Positions 32,986-41,365 are shown, counted from the stretch's first letter. The stretch: 64,000 bases of DNA from Clostridium sp. Marseille-P2415 (GCF_900155545.1 NZ_LT732526.1:3923827-3987826), one strand, 5' to 3'. A program made the numbers and translations. The notes: a model not told the origin generated them from the letters alone.

Positions 32986-33108
32986 ATGAAAAACTGTATT
33001 TTGTCAGACTGTGCGGAGAAGTCTCACTGGTTCATTTTTCTGATTATTTTCGGCATAATAGAAGTTACAGACTGCCTGATAAAAAGAAGCTGGGAGGAAT
33101 TTTCATGA
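32986..33108 (+). CDS. Candidate 40-residue membrane peptide upstream of rpiR
   Basis: ATG at 32986, after AATGGAAG, which is where unit 1 has the start of the PRD activator. The peptide has one membrane-like segment (WFIFLIIFGIIEVTDCLI) and its stop overlaps the start of the next gene (ATGA), suggesting translational coupling. It may be a leader that couples operator control to rpiR, or a chance frame. Confidence 0.4.
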   Translation: MKNCILSDCAEKSHWFIFLIIFGIIEVTDCLIKRSWEEFS

Positions 33109-33842
33109 TTATTTCAATTGGTACTGACATAATAGAGAAGTTAACAAAGACGGAGCTTGAAATCATTCATTTTATCAATAGCCATGAGGACACTCTTCCC
33201 GAAATGTCTATTGTAGATATTGCATTTGAGACCTATTCATCACCGTCAACGGTTTCAAGGGCAATACGAAAATGCGGGCTGAATGGTTTTAATGAATTAA
33301 GGTACCGCTCCGGCAATAAGGCCAAGAGTGAAGAGATCCAAAGTATGAACGAGCTTTTTAATAAAACCCTGATCGAGGCGCAGGCAGTACATGAGCGAAT
33401 ATCATTGACGGATATTTTGGCAGTTATTAAATGTTTAGATGCTGCACGCCAGATCTCTGTTTTTGCCAGGGGGCTGACGACTTATGTAGGTCAGGAATTT
33501 TCATTAAAGCTGCGGCTTCTTGATTATGATGTTTTTTTTACGGATGATCCCAATATCATGCAGGTAAAGGCGTCAAAATTAAAAGAGCAGGATATTCTCT
33601 TTATTTTGTCTTTAAATGGGGAAACGCCGGAGTTGGTTTCAGCGGCTGTAACCGCCTGTCAAAAGGGGAATTGTGTGATTTCCTGCTGCTGCAATGAAAA
33701 GTCAAAATTAATTACATACAGTAAGCATTCTCTTGTAGGATATAAACATTCTCATCAGGCGATCAAAGAATTTGAAGTTTCTTCAAGAATAGCACTTTAT
33801 ATGATCTGCAGGATCATTATTGATTATATTTCTACATATTGA
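33105..33842 (+). CDS. RpiR-family transcriptional regulator
   Basis: 245 residues. The N-terminal HTH is of RpiR type (SIVDIAFETYSSPSTVSRAIRKCGLNGFNELRYR) and the C-terminal SIS sugar-phosphate-binding domain includes DILFILSLNGETPELVSAAVTACQKG. GGGAGGA precedes the start. It stands downstream of the second XRE operator block and is convergent with the agrD-like gene, with no sugar operon directly after it. Its target is unknown; the galactitol-type operon is one candidate. Confidence 0.9.
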   Translation: MIISIGTDIIEKLTKTELEIIHFINSHEDTLPEMSIVDIAFETYSSPSTVSRAIRKCGLNGFNELRYRSGNKAKSEEIQSMNELFNKTLIEAQAVHERISLTDILAVIKCLDAARQISVFARGLTTYVGQEFSLKLRLLDYDVFFTDDPNIMQVKASKLKEQDILFILSLNGETPELVSAAVTACQKGNCVISCCCNEKSKLITYSKHSLVGYKHSHQAIKEFEVSSRIALYMICRIIIDYISTY

Positions 33843-33869
33843 CAGAGGATTGTATCAAACCCAAAATAA

Positions 33870-33913
33870 AAGTACCCTTTTGCATCCCTGTTTTTTGACG
33901 CAAAAAGGTACTT
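33870..33913. terminator. Bidirectional terminator between rpiR and the agrD-like gene
   Basis: Arms 33870-33883 and 33900-33913 (14 bp, one G-U in the minus-strand RNA) with a 16-base loop. Read from agrD the stem is followed by TTATTTTGGG. Confidence 0.75.
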
Positions 33914-33939
33914 GGTAGAATGACATTACAATCACCGAT

Positions 33940-34083
33940 TTACTTTTTTAAGTTTTTTACGCCCTCCGGCTGTTTAGGCTGGTGTAAAACATACATACAT
34001 CTGCTGTCAGCGGCCATTTCTACGGATTTGCGTGCAACCTTTTCCATTATTGCTGCTACTAAGTTCTTTTCTTCTTTCATCAT
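33940..34083 (-). CDS. agrD: AgrD-like cyclic autoinducer peptide precursor
   Basis: 47 residues, ATG at 34083 with AGGAGG at 34095-34100. It has the three parts of AgrD: an amphipathic N-terminal leader (NLVAAIMEKVARKSVEMAADS), a core SRCMYVL with Cys29 followed by four hydrophobic residues, and the tail HQPKQPE, which matches the conserved (D/H)(E/Q)PKxP tail that AgrB cuts before. The predicted pheromone is a thiolactone closing Cys29 to Leu33, with a short N-terminal extension. It lies downstream of the LytTR regulator of the left agr half; the AgrB needed to process it is at 48205. Confidence 0.85.
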   Translation of the reverse strand: MMKEEKNLVAAIMEKVARKSVEMAADSRCMYVLHQPKQPEGVKNLKK

Positions 34084-34103
34084 GATATATATTACCTCCT
34101 TTT

Positions 34104-34135
34104 TCAGTTAAGTACCATTGTATCAGTACTTGCAC
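34104..34135. promoter_or_regulatory. Possible LytTR-type binding repeats upstream of agrD
   Basis: TCAGTTAAGTACC (34104) and TCAGTACTTGCAC (34123) are related sequences 19 bases apart. They resemble the CAGTT-containing repeats bound by AgrA/VirR regulators, although those are normally 21-22 bases apart. A TACAAT on the minus strand lies in the same place. Weak evidence. Confidence 0.25.
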
Positions 34136-34241
34136 AATTACCGTTGTTTTCTGTTATGGGCAACAAATACTTAAAGTATTACTACTTAAAAGAATACACT
34201 ATTTTTCCCCATTTTTTTGCTGCACGTCAAAATACCGATAC

Positions 34242-34293
34242 AGCATGTCATTTTCCCCGTTTGTACCCTGCTGGACCGCTGTTGATTATCCTG
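34242..34293 (-). pseudogene. Remnant of an agrC-like kinase gene (left agr half)
   Basis: Immediately after the LytTR gene the bases TGACAGGATA match those at the start of the kinase gene in the right half. In 34287-34311, 24 of 25 positions equal 46862-46886. Then 34242-34262 matches 48165-48185, the very end of that kinase gene, in 20 of 21 positions. Almost all of the kinase gene is therefore deleted between short retained ends, and agrB is missing after it. The second match is short and deserves alignment. Confidence 0.6.
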
Positions 34294-35034
34294 TCACTCC
34301 ACCACCGCCTTTCCTTTGGCGATCTCGCACAGGCGGTACCGGACGGTTTTCTGTCTGTCCTCGCTGATCTTCAGTTCCATTTCTTTCCCGCATAAGAGGA
34401 CGATAATACTGGAGAAATTCATCTTTTTTATGTAATCGTAGTTTACCAGAAAGGACTGATGTATTCGCAGGAAAGACTTCCGGCTATTCGCCAGGCTGTT
34501 TTCCACGTCATTTAGTTTCCCGTAGAACTGCTCACTGGAACCGTCTCCCAGAAAAATGTGAACCACCCGGTTATGGCTCTCGAAATACACGACATCCTTA
34601 AGCGCCACCTTGCGTATTTCCTTGTTGAATGTAAACTGGTAGAAGGCATCCGATTCCCAGATGCGCTGACAGGCTTCCCGGAAGTAACGGCGGAACCGGT
34701 CCCGGTCCAGCGGCTTGGAGAGGAACCGGAATGGCTCCACCTCAAACAGTTCTTTTAAATACTGGTCGTATCCTGATACGTAGATGATCAGCACGGACCG
34801 GTCTATTTCCCTGATGCAGCGTGCCGCATCGATCCCGTTTACATGTTCCATTTCTATATCAATAAAAATCATCTCATAACGGTATCCATACCGCATACTT
34901 GCCAGCAGAGTTTCCCCGTCGGAGAACACGTTTGTTTCCGCCTGGATTCCCATGCACCGGCCCTCTTGTATAACTGCATTTTCCAGGCTGACGGCAAATG
35001 CGGTGTCATCATCACATATCGCTATTCTGAGCAT
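34294..35034 (-). CDS. agrA: LytTR-family response regulator, AgrA-like
   Basis: 246 residues from the ATG at 35034 (an in-frame ATG at 35043 adds three residues). The receiver domain has DDD near the start and phosphoacceptor Asp59 in MIFIDIEM. The LytTR DNA-binding domain (about 140-240) includes VALKDVVYFESHNRVVHIFL and FLRIHQSFLVNYDYIKKM. It overlaps the end of the xre gene. No kinase follows; the matching AgrC-like kinase is 12 kb away at 46876. It should control agr and perhaps bacteriocin genes. Confidence 0.92.
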   Translation of the reverse strand: MLRIAICDDDTAFAVSLENAVIQEGRCMGIQAETNVFSDGETLLASMRYGYRYEMIFIDIEMEHVNGIDAARCIREIDRSVLIIYVSGYDQYLKELFEVEPFRFLSKPLDRDRFRRYFREACQRIWESDAFYQFTFNKEIRKVALKDVVYFESHNRVVHIFLGDGSSEQFYGKLNDVENSLANSRKSFLRIHQSFLVNYDYIKKMNFSSIIVLLCGKEMELKISEDRQKTVRYRLCEIAKGKAVVE

Positions 35035-35455
35035 TTTTCCCATCTTCTTTCATCCTGCTGTTTTTCTGTGTCTCATTGCTTTCCCTTTGTGCCTGCTCCA
35101 GACGCTCCAGAATGACCCGGAAGGTTTTTTGGTTTATATCGGACAGGTTTAAGTACCGGAGCACGATGTCATAGCACTGGTCCATCTCCCGGTTCATGCG
35201 AATCTGTCCTTTGAGATCGCGCTTTACATCGGAAATCCCGAGAATGTAATCCGTAGTAACATTGAAGAATCCTGCCATCTCTATGAGAAGGTCGGATGGT
35301 ATGTCATGGGCACCGTTCTCCAGGCGGCTGACCGTCTGCTGGGTAGTGTCGATTATTACGGAAAAAGCCTCTTGGGATAGGTTGTGGTTCTTCCGCAGTT
35401 CGCGGATACGGTTTTCTGCCATGTTGTAATCATTCCTTTCCTGTATTATTTTACC
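35005..35455. repeat. Inverted repeat, left arm (xre plus start of agrA)
   Basis: About 450 bases on the minus strand match 46393-46850 on the plus strand, covering roughly 30 bases of leader, the whole xre gene and the first 15 codons of the LytTR gene. The two arms face each other across the 11-kb lantibiotic cluster. Confidence 0.8.
35012..35422 (-). CDS. XRE-family regulator of the left agr half
   Basis: 136 residues. The HTH (RIRELRKNHNLSQEAFSVIIDTTQQTVSRLENG) is followed by a helical tail. By my count it differs from the copy at 46426-46836 at 17 of 136 residues. GAAAGGAATG precedes the ATG, and this upstream stretch is shared by both copies. It is the first gene of the left agr half and overlaps the LytTR gene. 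Orthologous xre-agr arrangements are plausible regulators of agr itself; function is inferred. Confidence 0.9.
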   Translation of the reverse strand: MAENRIRELRKNHNLSQEAFSVIIDTTQQTVSRLENGAHDIPSDLLIEMAGFFNVTTDYILGISDVKRDLKGQIRMNREMDQCYDIVLRYLNLSDINQKTFRVILERLEQAQRESNETQKNSRMKEDGKNAQNSDM

Positions 35456-35852
35456 TAATTTTAAAGGATATGTTTACAAATATTACAGGTATTAAAATAC
35501 TTACAATATGAGTGATTTACCTATTCTTCAGCATAATTCTGTAACGGAATACTCACTCATGTGATAAGTTGTAAACATTATCAACATAAAAATGCTTCAG
35601 ATTTTATCATGAGTGTAACATATGGCTATAATAATGTCATCAAATTAATATTTATTTACATAATGTAAATAAAAATTTATAAATACCTCAAAAAGAAACA
35701 CACATAACAACTCTTCACTACAATATAAAAAAGCCCGGTAACATTCTACAAGAAATTTACCAAGCTTTTAGCAATATCCGTATGTTATTGTAAATACTTA
35801 ACATCAACATGCCTTAATATTAAAACAGGATCAGTTATAAAAGATGTTTTTT
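35456..35852. other. AT-rich region between agr half and lanT
   Basis: About 400 bases, very AT-rich, with no gene. It contains the promoter region of the left xre gene and the terminator of the lan operon (35729-35769). Related words ATGAGTGAT, ACTCACTCATGTGATAA and ATCATGAGTG recur between 35508 and 35620 and might be regulator sites; I cannot define them. Confidence 0.5.
35729..35769 (-). terminator. Terminator of the lanAMT transcript
   Basis: In minus-strand RNA, 35769-35757 pairs with 35741-35729 over 13 positions including two G-U pairs, with a 15-base loop and a following T-rich run. It lies about 85 bases after the lanT stop. Confidence 0.7.
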
Positions 35853-37907
35853 TCATTCAAAAAAGTTTTCATAAGAAGGAAACTTTTGTAAGAGCTGCTC
35901 ATGCTTTCCCTGATATGCAGTCCCTTTCTCTATATATATCACCTCATCAACATAATTTATCATACTTAATTTGTGTGTGGAAATAAACACAGTCTTATTT
36001 TTTAAAATACCGTTTGGACCGATCAGGTTATTCATAATCTTTTCTTCATCAATAATATCAATATTACTTGTCGCTTCATCCAGTAAATATATCCTGGCAT
36101 CTTTGATCAGGCATCTTGCCAGACAAATCCTCTGTTCCTGTCCGCGGGACAGGTTTTTTCCTTTTGATATCTCTGTTGCCCACATTTGCGGCTGTCTGCT
36201 GATAATATCCTCTAACCCTGTTGCTTCGCTGACACTGGCCAGCCTTTCATTCGTACATTGCTGGCCAAATAATACATTTTCCAATATACTGCTATCCAGA
36301 ATGGAAGTGTCCTGGTCAAGATATATTGGTTTATCCGTATTAGCAGAATCAAATACCACTTCACCTTTATAATCATTAAAAAGATTTGCTAAAACCTTTA
36401 ATAATGTAGATTTTCCGCTTCCGGATATTCCGATAACCGCATACTTTTTGCCCTTCTTGATCTGTAAATTAACATTTTCCAGACATTTAAAATTCCCGTA
36501 ATAATAAGACATATTTCGAACAGATATTTCTTCCTCATGATCCAAATCGGAAACTGTTCGCTCCTTGTCCTGCATGAAGTTCTCATCCAGTAATTCATTT
36601 GTCTTATCTATATTTGGCAAAACCGTATATAAAGAATTAAAAGCCTGCCCGATGGTTACTACATTCTGGACTACTAAATACAGCAGCGGCAATAGTGCCA
36701 TTTGGCTGAAAACATCCGTATTTCTGTTATAAACTATGTTAATGATACTGATTGCGATTGGAACAACATATGTATATATATTAGTCAATACATTTTGAAT
36801 GCTTTGCAAAATGACCAACTGACCGTAACGCTCTGTCTGCTCTTCATTTTCCCTATGCCATCTTTGCGCGAAAACATTGTTTACATCCAAAACCTTAATT
36901 GTGGAAATCGTCCTGATTATATTTTCGCTTGTTGTATTGAGCTTAATCACTTTTTGTGTATACTTATTGCTCTCCATATAGATTACTTTACTAATGCCTA
37001 TATAGGACACCAGATATAAAATATTAGCTGTCAAAAAAAGTCCGCCCAAAAATAGATTTTCCCAGGACAAAACTACCTGCACTACAATAATCGTACATAG
37101 TGCTATAAAAGAGGGGACTATCTTGAACAGCAATGCGTCTTTAATCATCCCCCTTGCGTTGATGCGGTATAATAAGTCACCGTTGCTTCTAAACGTAAAA
37201 AACTTGTAGCTCTTATCGATCAGTTTATCAACTAACCTGTTTCCGTATATTTGTTCATATAAAATATTAAATTTTTTTGTTAAGCCTCCCTGGATCATAC
37301 TGCCTGCTCCTAATAGAGCAACTGCGGCAATTAATACTGAAATCAGATTGAAATAAGAATTGTCTTTCCCCACTGCAGAATACATATAGGAATAGCTCAT
37401 AGCCACAATTTGAGTAAAAATTGAAGTTATCAATAATCCCAGTAAAATTTTTATTAATTTATTATTTTTTAAAAATCCTAAGATTTCCCGCTGCTTTACC
37501 ACCACATTTTTTACATCTTTTCTTGCCTTCGAAATTTTTATGACAACACCGCTATAGATGCTGTTAAATTCTGAATGAGAATAAGCAATTCTTCCGATAG
37601 CCGGATCAATTCCTATTAATTTGTTTTTTGTTACTTTATTGATAATAATAAAATGGCCGTTATTTACATATGCTATGATAGGTAAAATGGATTGGTTGAA
37701 GTTTTTACTCTCAACTTTATAACCTTCTACGGAAAAGCCATATTCTCCCAACGCTTCTTTTAACTGCAGAACATTACTTCCGGCCATTGACAATTCTACC
37801 TTTTCCACCAACCGGTAAACTGGAATTCTGCACTTAAATGTATCCATGATCATCGCTGCACATGCAAGAAGACAATCAGATTGATTTGTCTGCAATATAA
37901 CTTTCAC
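35853..37907 (-). CDS. lanT: LanT: bifunctional leader peptidase / ABC exporter for the lantibiotic
   Basis: 684 residues from the GTG at 37907. I chose this because GGGAGG lies at 37919-37924; a GTG at 37919 overlaps that site. The N-terminal C39 peptidase domain has Cys12 in LQTNQSDCLLAC, His in NGHFIIIN and Asp in IGIDPA; it cuts after the double glycine of the precursor. Six membrane segments follow (about 155-430), then an ATPase with GISGSGKSTLL (Walker A), LSRGQEQRICLARCL (signature) and IYLLDEATSNID (Walker B). The length agrees with LctT-type exporters. It follows lanM directly. Confidence 0.95.
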   Translation of the reverse strand: MKVILQTNQSDCLLACAAMIMDTFKCRIPVYRLVEKVELSMAGSNVLQLKEALGEYGFSVEGYKVESKNFNQSILPIIAYVNNGHFIIINKVTKNKLIGIDPAIGRIAYSHSEFNSIYSGVVIKISKARKDVKNVVVKQREILGFLKNNKLIKILLGLLITSIFTQIVAMSYSYMYSAVGKDNSYFNLISVLIAAVALLGAGSMIQGGLTKKFNILYEQIYGNRLVDKLIDKSYKFFTFRSNGDLLYRINARGMIKDALLFKIVPSFIALCTIIVVQVVLSWENLFLGGLFLTANILYLVSYIGISKVIYMESNKYTQKVIKLNTTSENIIRTISTIKVLDVNNVFAQRWHRENEEQTERYGQLVILQSIQNVLTNIYTYVVPIAISIINIVYNRNTDVFSQMALLPLLYLVVQNVVTIGQAFNSLYTVLPNIDKTNELLDENFMQDKERTVSDLDHEEEISVRNMSYYYGNFKCLENVNLQIKKGKKYAVIGISGSGKSTLLKVLANLFNDYKGEVVFDSANTDKPIYLDQDTSILDSSILENVLFGQQCTNERLASVSEATGLEDIISRQPQMWATEISKGKNLSRGQEQRICLARCLIKDARIYLLDEATSNIDIIDEEKIMNNLIGPNGILKNKTVFISTHKLSMINYVDEVIYIEKGTAYQGKHEQLLQKFPSYENFFE

Positions 37908-37923
37908 GTGAATCGCCACCTCC

Positions 37924-40671
37924 CTATATACTTTCTATTGCCAATACAGAAGGCAATTTTATATTTTCACAACGGTTCAGCAAATATTGTATTCCGGATT
38001 CTCCCACCATAAATCCAATCGCATTGATCGCTCCGGGAGCTCCTACACAGCTATATCCCTGTTTTGCTGCCTCACCCATTGTTTCAATTATGTACATTTC
38101 CTTTTCAGGTTTTCTTCCGAATATTTTATCATACGAAAGCAGGAAATCGATAAAAGCAAAATTGCCATGACATAAAGAATAGTTTTGCGAATTTAATACT
38201 TTACTTTCCACTATTTCTCTATATTGAACCAGCATTTTATCCAGTTCTGCTGCACTCATTCCGATGATCCCATCACTCATAAAGTTCCATTTTTTCCATA
38301 TCAGGCGGGAATACATGATTCCACAGGAACCATGGCACCAAAAATGAGAATATGTCTCCTTACTGTTCCTTAAATCCCTCCACATATACTTTCCTGTATA
38401 TAATCTGTGTTCCTTTTCCCACAATTCTTTTGCCAATGTCACCAGCTCTTCCCGTTTTTCAATCCGGTTCATACACATGACCGATGTCAGAATACCTGAA
38501 TATCCATGTGCGAAACTGGCATAATTAAAAGTTTTATCCATAACATTTCCATCATAATCAGACATAAAATATTTCGTTAATACAGGGAGCATTTCTCTTG
38601 CAAATTCGTCTGTTTCATGCCTGGCAAAAAAATATATGACGGCGGAGTGCAGACCCGATAAAGTATCATAACAATTTGTTTTTGATATATTCTTTTTGAT
38701 CAGCTCTTTGATATTGGTAATGTAAAGGTCTGCCTCATCATTATTTATGATCCCGGTTTCCTTCATTTTAGTCATAAATGCATATATCCCTGACAAGCCG
38801 CAGAAATAAGAAATATTGTAATCATTGAATATTCCGATATGATAAGCCGTTTTAACTGTATCATAAATCTTCTCTAAAATCGTTTTTGTAAATGTATCCT
38901 TATGATTCAAGTATTCAGCAAGATACATATAACCGATTCCCACCAGTCCGGAATATAAAGACCAATCTAATATGGCATACTCCAATTGTTCCTTATCGTT
39001 TACCATAAGACCGATCCAGCTGATGGTACCGTCATCTCCGACAATCCGGTTGTCATCAATATTTTTTCTCAGTGATTTATGATTCTCTGAAAGTGTTTCT
39101 TTTTTTACACTTGCATCCATATCCTTATATTCGATCCCCAAAGCGATACTCGATGTTATTGATTCACTGATCAGCTTTTTTTGCTTCGCTAACATTTGGG
39201 GATTTGTCTGATATTCCAAAATATCGTATATTTTCTTCAAACTGAACTCATGCATGTCCAATATCTTTTTTTGCATGCTGCCATGATATCCGTATACATA
39301 GTTTAAATGCATATTCCAATAAAAACTGGGAATATTGCTCTTGCATAATTCATTTACCTCATACATATAAACGTCCTGATTAAACTGATTGCTTCTCTTC
39401 AAATTTTCCAGCAATCCTTTAAATAATTCCGGTTCATACCGATACTTAGGGTCACTCTTAATTCTTACTATTTGTGAATATCCCTTAGTCATATTAAGAA
39501 TAATACGTGCTTCAATCTTATTTAGGTTATCCAGAATGTAATTCAAGATGTCGCCTTTTTTCTTTCTGAATATATCCTCAGCCTGTTCAAACCCTTTCAT
39601 TATCTGGTCTCCGTAGAGTAATGGGTCCGTTTCCTTATTTGGCAAATGATTATATTGTGTAATCAATTTTGGCTCAGTATAAATGCACATATCATCCCGA
39701 TATTCGTTTTTAACTTTTTCAGCAGTGATTTTTATCCCTTTATTCGATAAACAGCTTACATCACCTCCGAAATACTCTGTCATAGAAAATATTGGGATTA
39801 AACCAGTGGCCATTACCCCATATAATAGTCTTTGTACCGCCTTATACTGTGCATCGTATTCGAATTTGTGCGTATCAAAAAACAAATAGGAAGAAAAAAT
39901 TGTTTCAACATCTGTAATCACAGGATATTTACCATGTGCGATCAAGTTTTCATAATGCATATCGTTCATGCCTGATAAATATGCAATGAACAGGAGTTTT
40001 CCATAATTGATATAGAATTGATTTATTCCGTTTTTATCAGACATTTCCTCATATTCAACAAATTTTACCCATGTTCCCTCGCTTTCGCATATGCAGTCAT
40101 ACTGCCTGGTATATTCATCTTCGAAAAAGTAACTGATTACTCCTTTTAGGAAATTTAAGTTATCTCCTTTTGTAGGCTTGAAAACTAATTTTTTACCGGA
40201 TGCAAAAGTTATAACCAATACACACTTATCATTATGCCAATCCCCGGAATTTGTAATGTTTATAATATCTTCCGATTCCGTATGAAAAAAATATTGGCAA
40301 ACAGTCCGTTTATTTCTTTGAAATAAGTTTATTACTTCTAAAATATATTTACATTTTCCCTCTACTTCTTCATATAACTGTGTTCTCATAGACGGAAACA
40401 TCTTTTCCATCGCATCAATCGAATATTGGTCATTGCAAAACCAAAGATAACGGTTTTCCGGTGTATCACCTGTCAAATGACCTTCCACCCGGCTTACATT
40501 CATACAATAAAGTAAAGATTTAAAACATCTTTTAAATATCTCTTTCTCAATCAGGTCCTTCAAATACGGGTATTCTTTTATATGAAAGTCCAGGTTTTCC
40601 TTTTCTTCTATTTCCCTGATAATATATTTAAAAATATATTCAATATATAATCTGCCAAATTTTTTATCCAT
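37924..40671 (-). CDS. lanM: LanM: class II lanthipeptide synthetase
   Basis: 915 residues, the size usual for the lacticin 481 group. The N-terminal dehydratase domain has kinase-like motifs (KLVFKPTKGDN, MNDMHYENLIAHG, ITDVETIF) and phosphorylates then eliminates Ser/Thr of the precursor. The C-terminal LanC-like cyclase carries the zinc ligands in FWCHGSCGIMYS and YSLCHGNFAFID plus HGYSGILTSVM. It installs lanthionine rings in the peptides encoded at 40830 and 40994. GGAGGG precedes the ATG. A hairpin upstream probably lowers its expression relative to the precursors. Confidence 0.96.
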   Translation of the reverse strand: MDKKFGRLYIEYIFKYIIREIEEKENLDFHIKEYPYLKDLIEKEIFKRCFKSLLYCMNVSRVEGHLTGDTPENRYLWFCNDQYSIDAMEKMFPSMRTQLYEEVEGKCKYILEVINLFQRNKRTVCQYFFHTESEDIINITNSGDWHNDKCVLVITFASGKKLVFKPTKGDNLNFLKGVISYFFEDEYTRQYDCICESEGTWVKFVEYEEMSDKNGINQFYINYGKLLFIAYLSGMNDMHYENLIAHGKYPVITDVETIFSSYLFFDTHKFEYDAQYKAVQRLLYGVMATGLIPIFSMTEYFGGDVSCLSNKGIKITAEKVKNEYRDDMCIYTEPKLITQYNHLPNKETDPLLYGDQIMKGFEQAEDIFRKKKGDILNYILDNLNKIEARIILNMTKGYSQIVRIKSDPKYRYEPELFKGLLENLKRSNQFNQDVYMYEVNELCKSNIPSFYWNMHLNYVYGYHGSMQKKILDMHEFSLKKIYDILEYQTNPQMLAKQKKLISESITSSIALGIEYKDMDASVKKETLSENHKSLRKNIDDNRIVGDDGTISWIGLMVNDKEQLEYAILDWSLYSGLVGIGYMYLAEYLNHKDTFTKTILEKIYDTVKTAYHIGIFNDYNISYFCGLSGIYAFMTKMKETGIINNDEADLYITNIKELIKKNISKTNCYDTLSGLHSAVIYFFARHETDEFAREMLPVLTKYFMSDYDGNVMDKTFNYASFAHGYSGILTSVMCMNRIEKREELVTLAKELWEKEHRLYTGKYMWRDLRNSKETYSHFWCHGSCGIMYSRLIWKKWNFMSDGIIGMSAAELDKMLVQYREIVESKVLNSQNYSLCHGNFAFIDFLLSYDKIFGRKPEKEMYIIETMGEAAKQGYSCVGAPGAINAIGFMVGESGIQYLLNRCENIKLPSVLAIESI

Positions 40672-40751
40672 ATTGTCCCTCCGGTAATATCCGACATTGT
40701 TATTCTTCTGAATTTTTATAGATCTCTCTCAAGACACTATATTTATCACAT

Positions 40752-40786
40752 AGGCCGCTTAGAAAAATATGTAATCTAAGCGGCCT
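40752..40786 (-). terminator. Attenuator hairpin between lanA genes and lanM
   Basis: Perfect 12-bp arms 40752-40763 and 40775-40786 with an 11-base loop and only an AT-rich tail. It lies after the second precursor gene and before lanM. Partial termination here is common in lantibiotic operons, giving a high ratio of precursor to enzyme. Confidence 0.75.
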
Positions 40787-40829
40787 GTTAATAAATCCTA
40801 TTTGAGAACATTAATAAAGTTTTATTGTA

Positions 40830-40976
40830 TTATGAGCAACATGTAAAAATAAACTGCCATGTATTCATTGCACATTCATGGCTGATCGTTTTGATTACAC
40901 CATTACCGCCGCCCAAAATCTGCTCCAGCTCTTTTTCTTCCATCGGATTTGTCAGTTCAAGGATATCATTTCTCAT
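40830..40976 (-). CDS. lanA2: LanA2: lacticin 481/ruminococcin A-type lantibiotic precursor
   Basis: 48 residues starting MRNDILELTNPMEEKELEQI. The leader ends in LGG, the double-glycine site of LanT. The 25-residue core begins GNGVIKTISHEC and ends WQFIFTCCS, with Thr7, Ser9 and Thr16 (and Thr22) as dehydration sites and Cys12, Cys23 and Cys24 as ring partners, the lacticin 481 topology. Compared with ruminococcin A, recalled from the literature, it has Ala13 where Asn is usual, Ile5 and Ile20 for Leu, and an extra C-terminal Ser. The protein is identical to that of the upstream copy although the DNA differs at several codon third positions. AAAGGAGG precedes it. Confidence 0.95.
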   Translation of the reverse strand: MRNDILELTNPMEEKELEQILGGGNGVIKTISHECAMNTWQFIFTCCS

Positions 40977-40993
40977 GGTTTTTCCTCCTTTAA

Positions 40994-41140
40994 TTATGAG
41001 CAGCATGTAAAAATAAACTGCCATGTATTCATTGCGCATTCATGGCTGATCGTTTTGATTACACCATTGCCGCCGCCCAAAATCTGCTCCAATTCTTTTT
41101 CTTCCATCGGATTTGTCAGTTCAAGAATATCGTTTCTCAT
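40994..41140 (-). CDS. lanA1: LanA1: identical tandem copy of the lantibiotic precursor
   Basis: 48 residues, the same protein as the copy at 40830-40976, and first in the transcript. Seventeen bases separate the two genes and hold the ribosome binding site of the second. AAGGAGGA precedes this ATG. The mature peptide should inhibit Gram-positive neighbours by binding lipid II, as known for the lacticin 481 group; activity of this variant is inference. Silent differences between the copies show that the duplication is not brand new and that the protein has been kept unchanged. Confidence 0.95.
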   Translation of the reverse strand: MRNDILELTNPMEEKELEQILGGGNGVIKTISHECAMNTWQFIFTCCS

Positions 41141-41183
41141 GAAATTTCCTCCTTCTCCTCTACTCAAATAGGACTATAGTTAC

Positions 41184-41244
41184 ATAATAGCACTTATTTT
41201 AAAGCATAATTGGAGCTTGTAACTTTTCCCCCGTTACCATGTAA
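41184..41244 (-). promoter_or_regulatory. Regulated promoter of the lanA genes
   Basis: On the minus strand TATTAT (41189-41184) is a good -10, but the -35 position (41212-41207, CAATTA) is poor. Directly upstream, two TTACA words (41244-41240 and 41222-41218) lie 22 bases apart, two helical turns. This arrangement is expected for an OmpR-type activator such as LanR. Confidence 0.55.
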
Positions 41245-41305
41245 GTTTTCCCTATTAAAAATCAGGAAAATCACGGTCATTCCGGAATGAAGCTGTTAAT
41301 AAAAA

Positions 41306-41365
41306 AGTATGCAGCCAAAAATGAGTGAGAAATAAGCTTTTCATTCATTTTTGGCTGCACACTTT
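41306..41365. terminator. Bidirectional terminator between lanK and lanA
   Basis: TGCAGCCAAAAATGA (41310-41324) pairs with its complement ending at 41359, and the stem can extend with a mismatch. T-tracts lie on both sides (ACTTTTTTATT on the minus strand, ACTTTTTG on the plus strand). It ends the lanRK transcript. Confidence 0.85.

Noticed and set aside
35456-35852. Additional lantibiotic gene (RumX-like) after lanT
   Set aside because: All frames here are short and the DNA is AT-rich with a terminator; no gene is supported.
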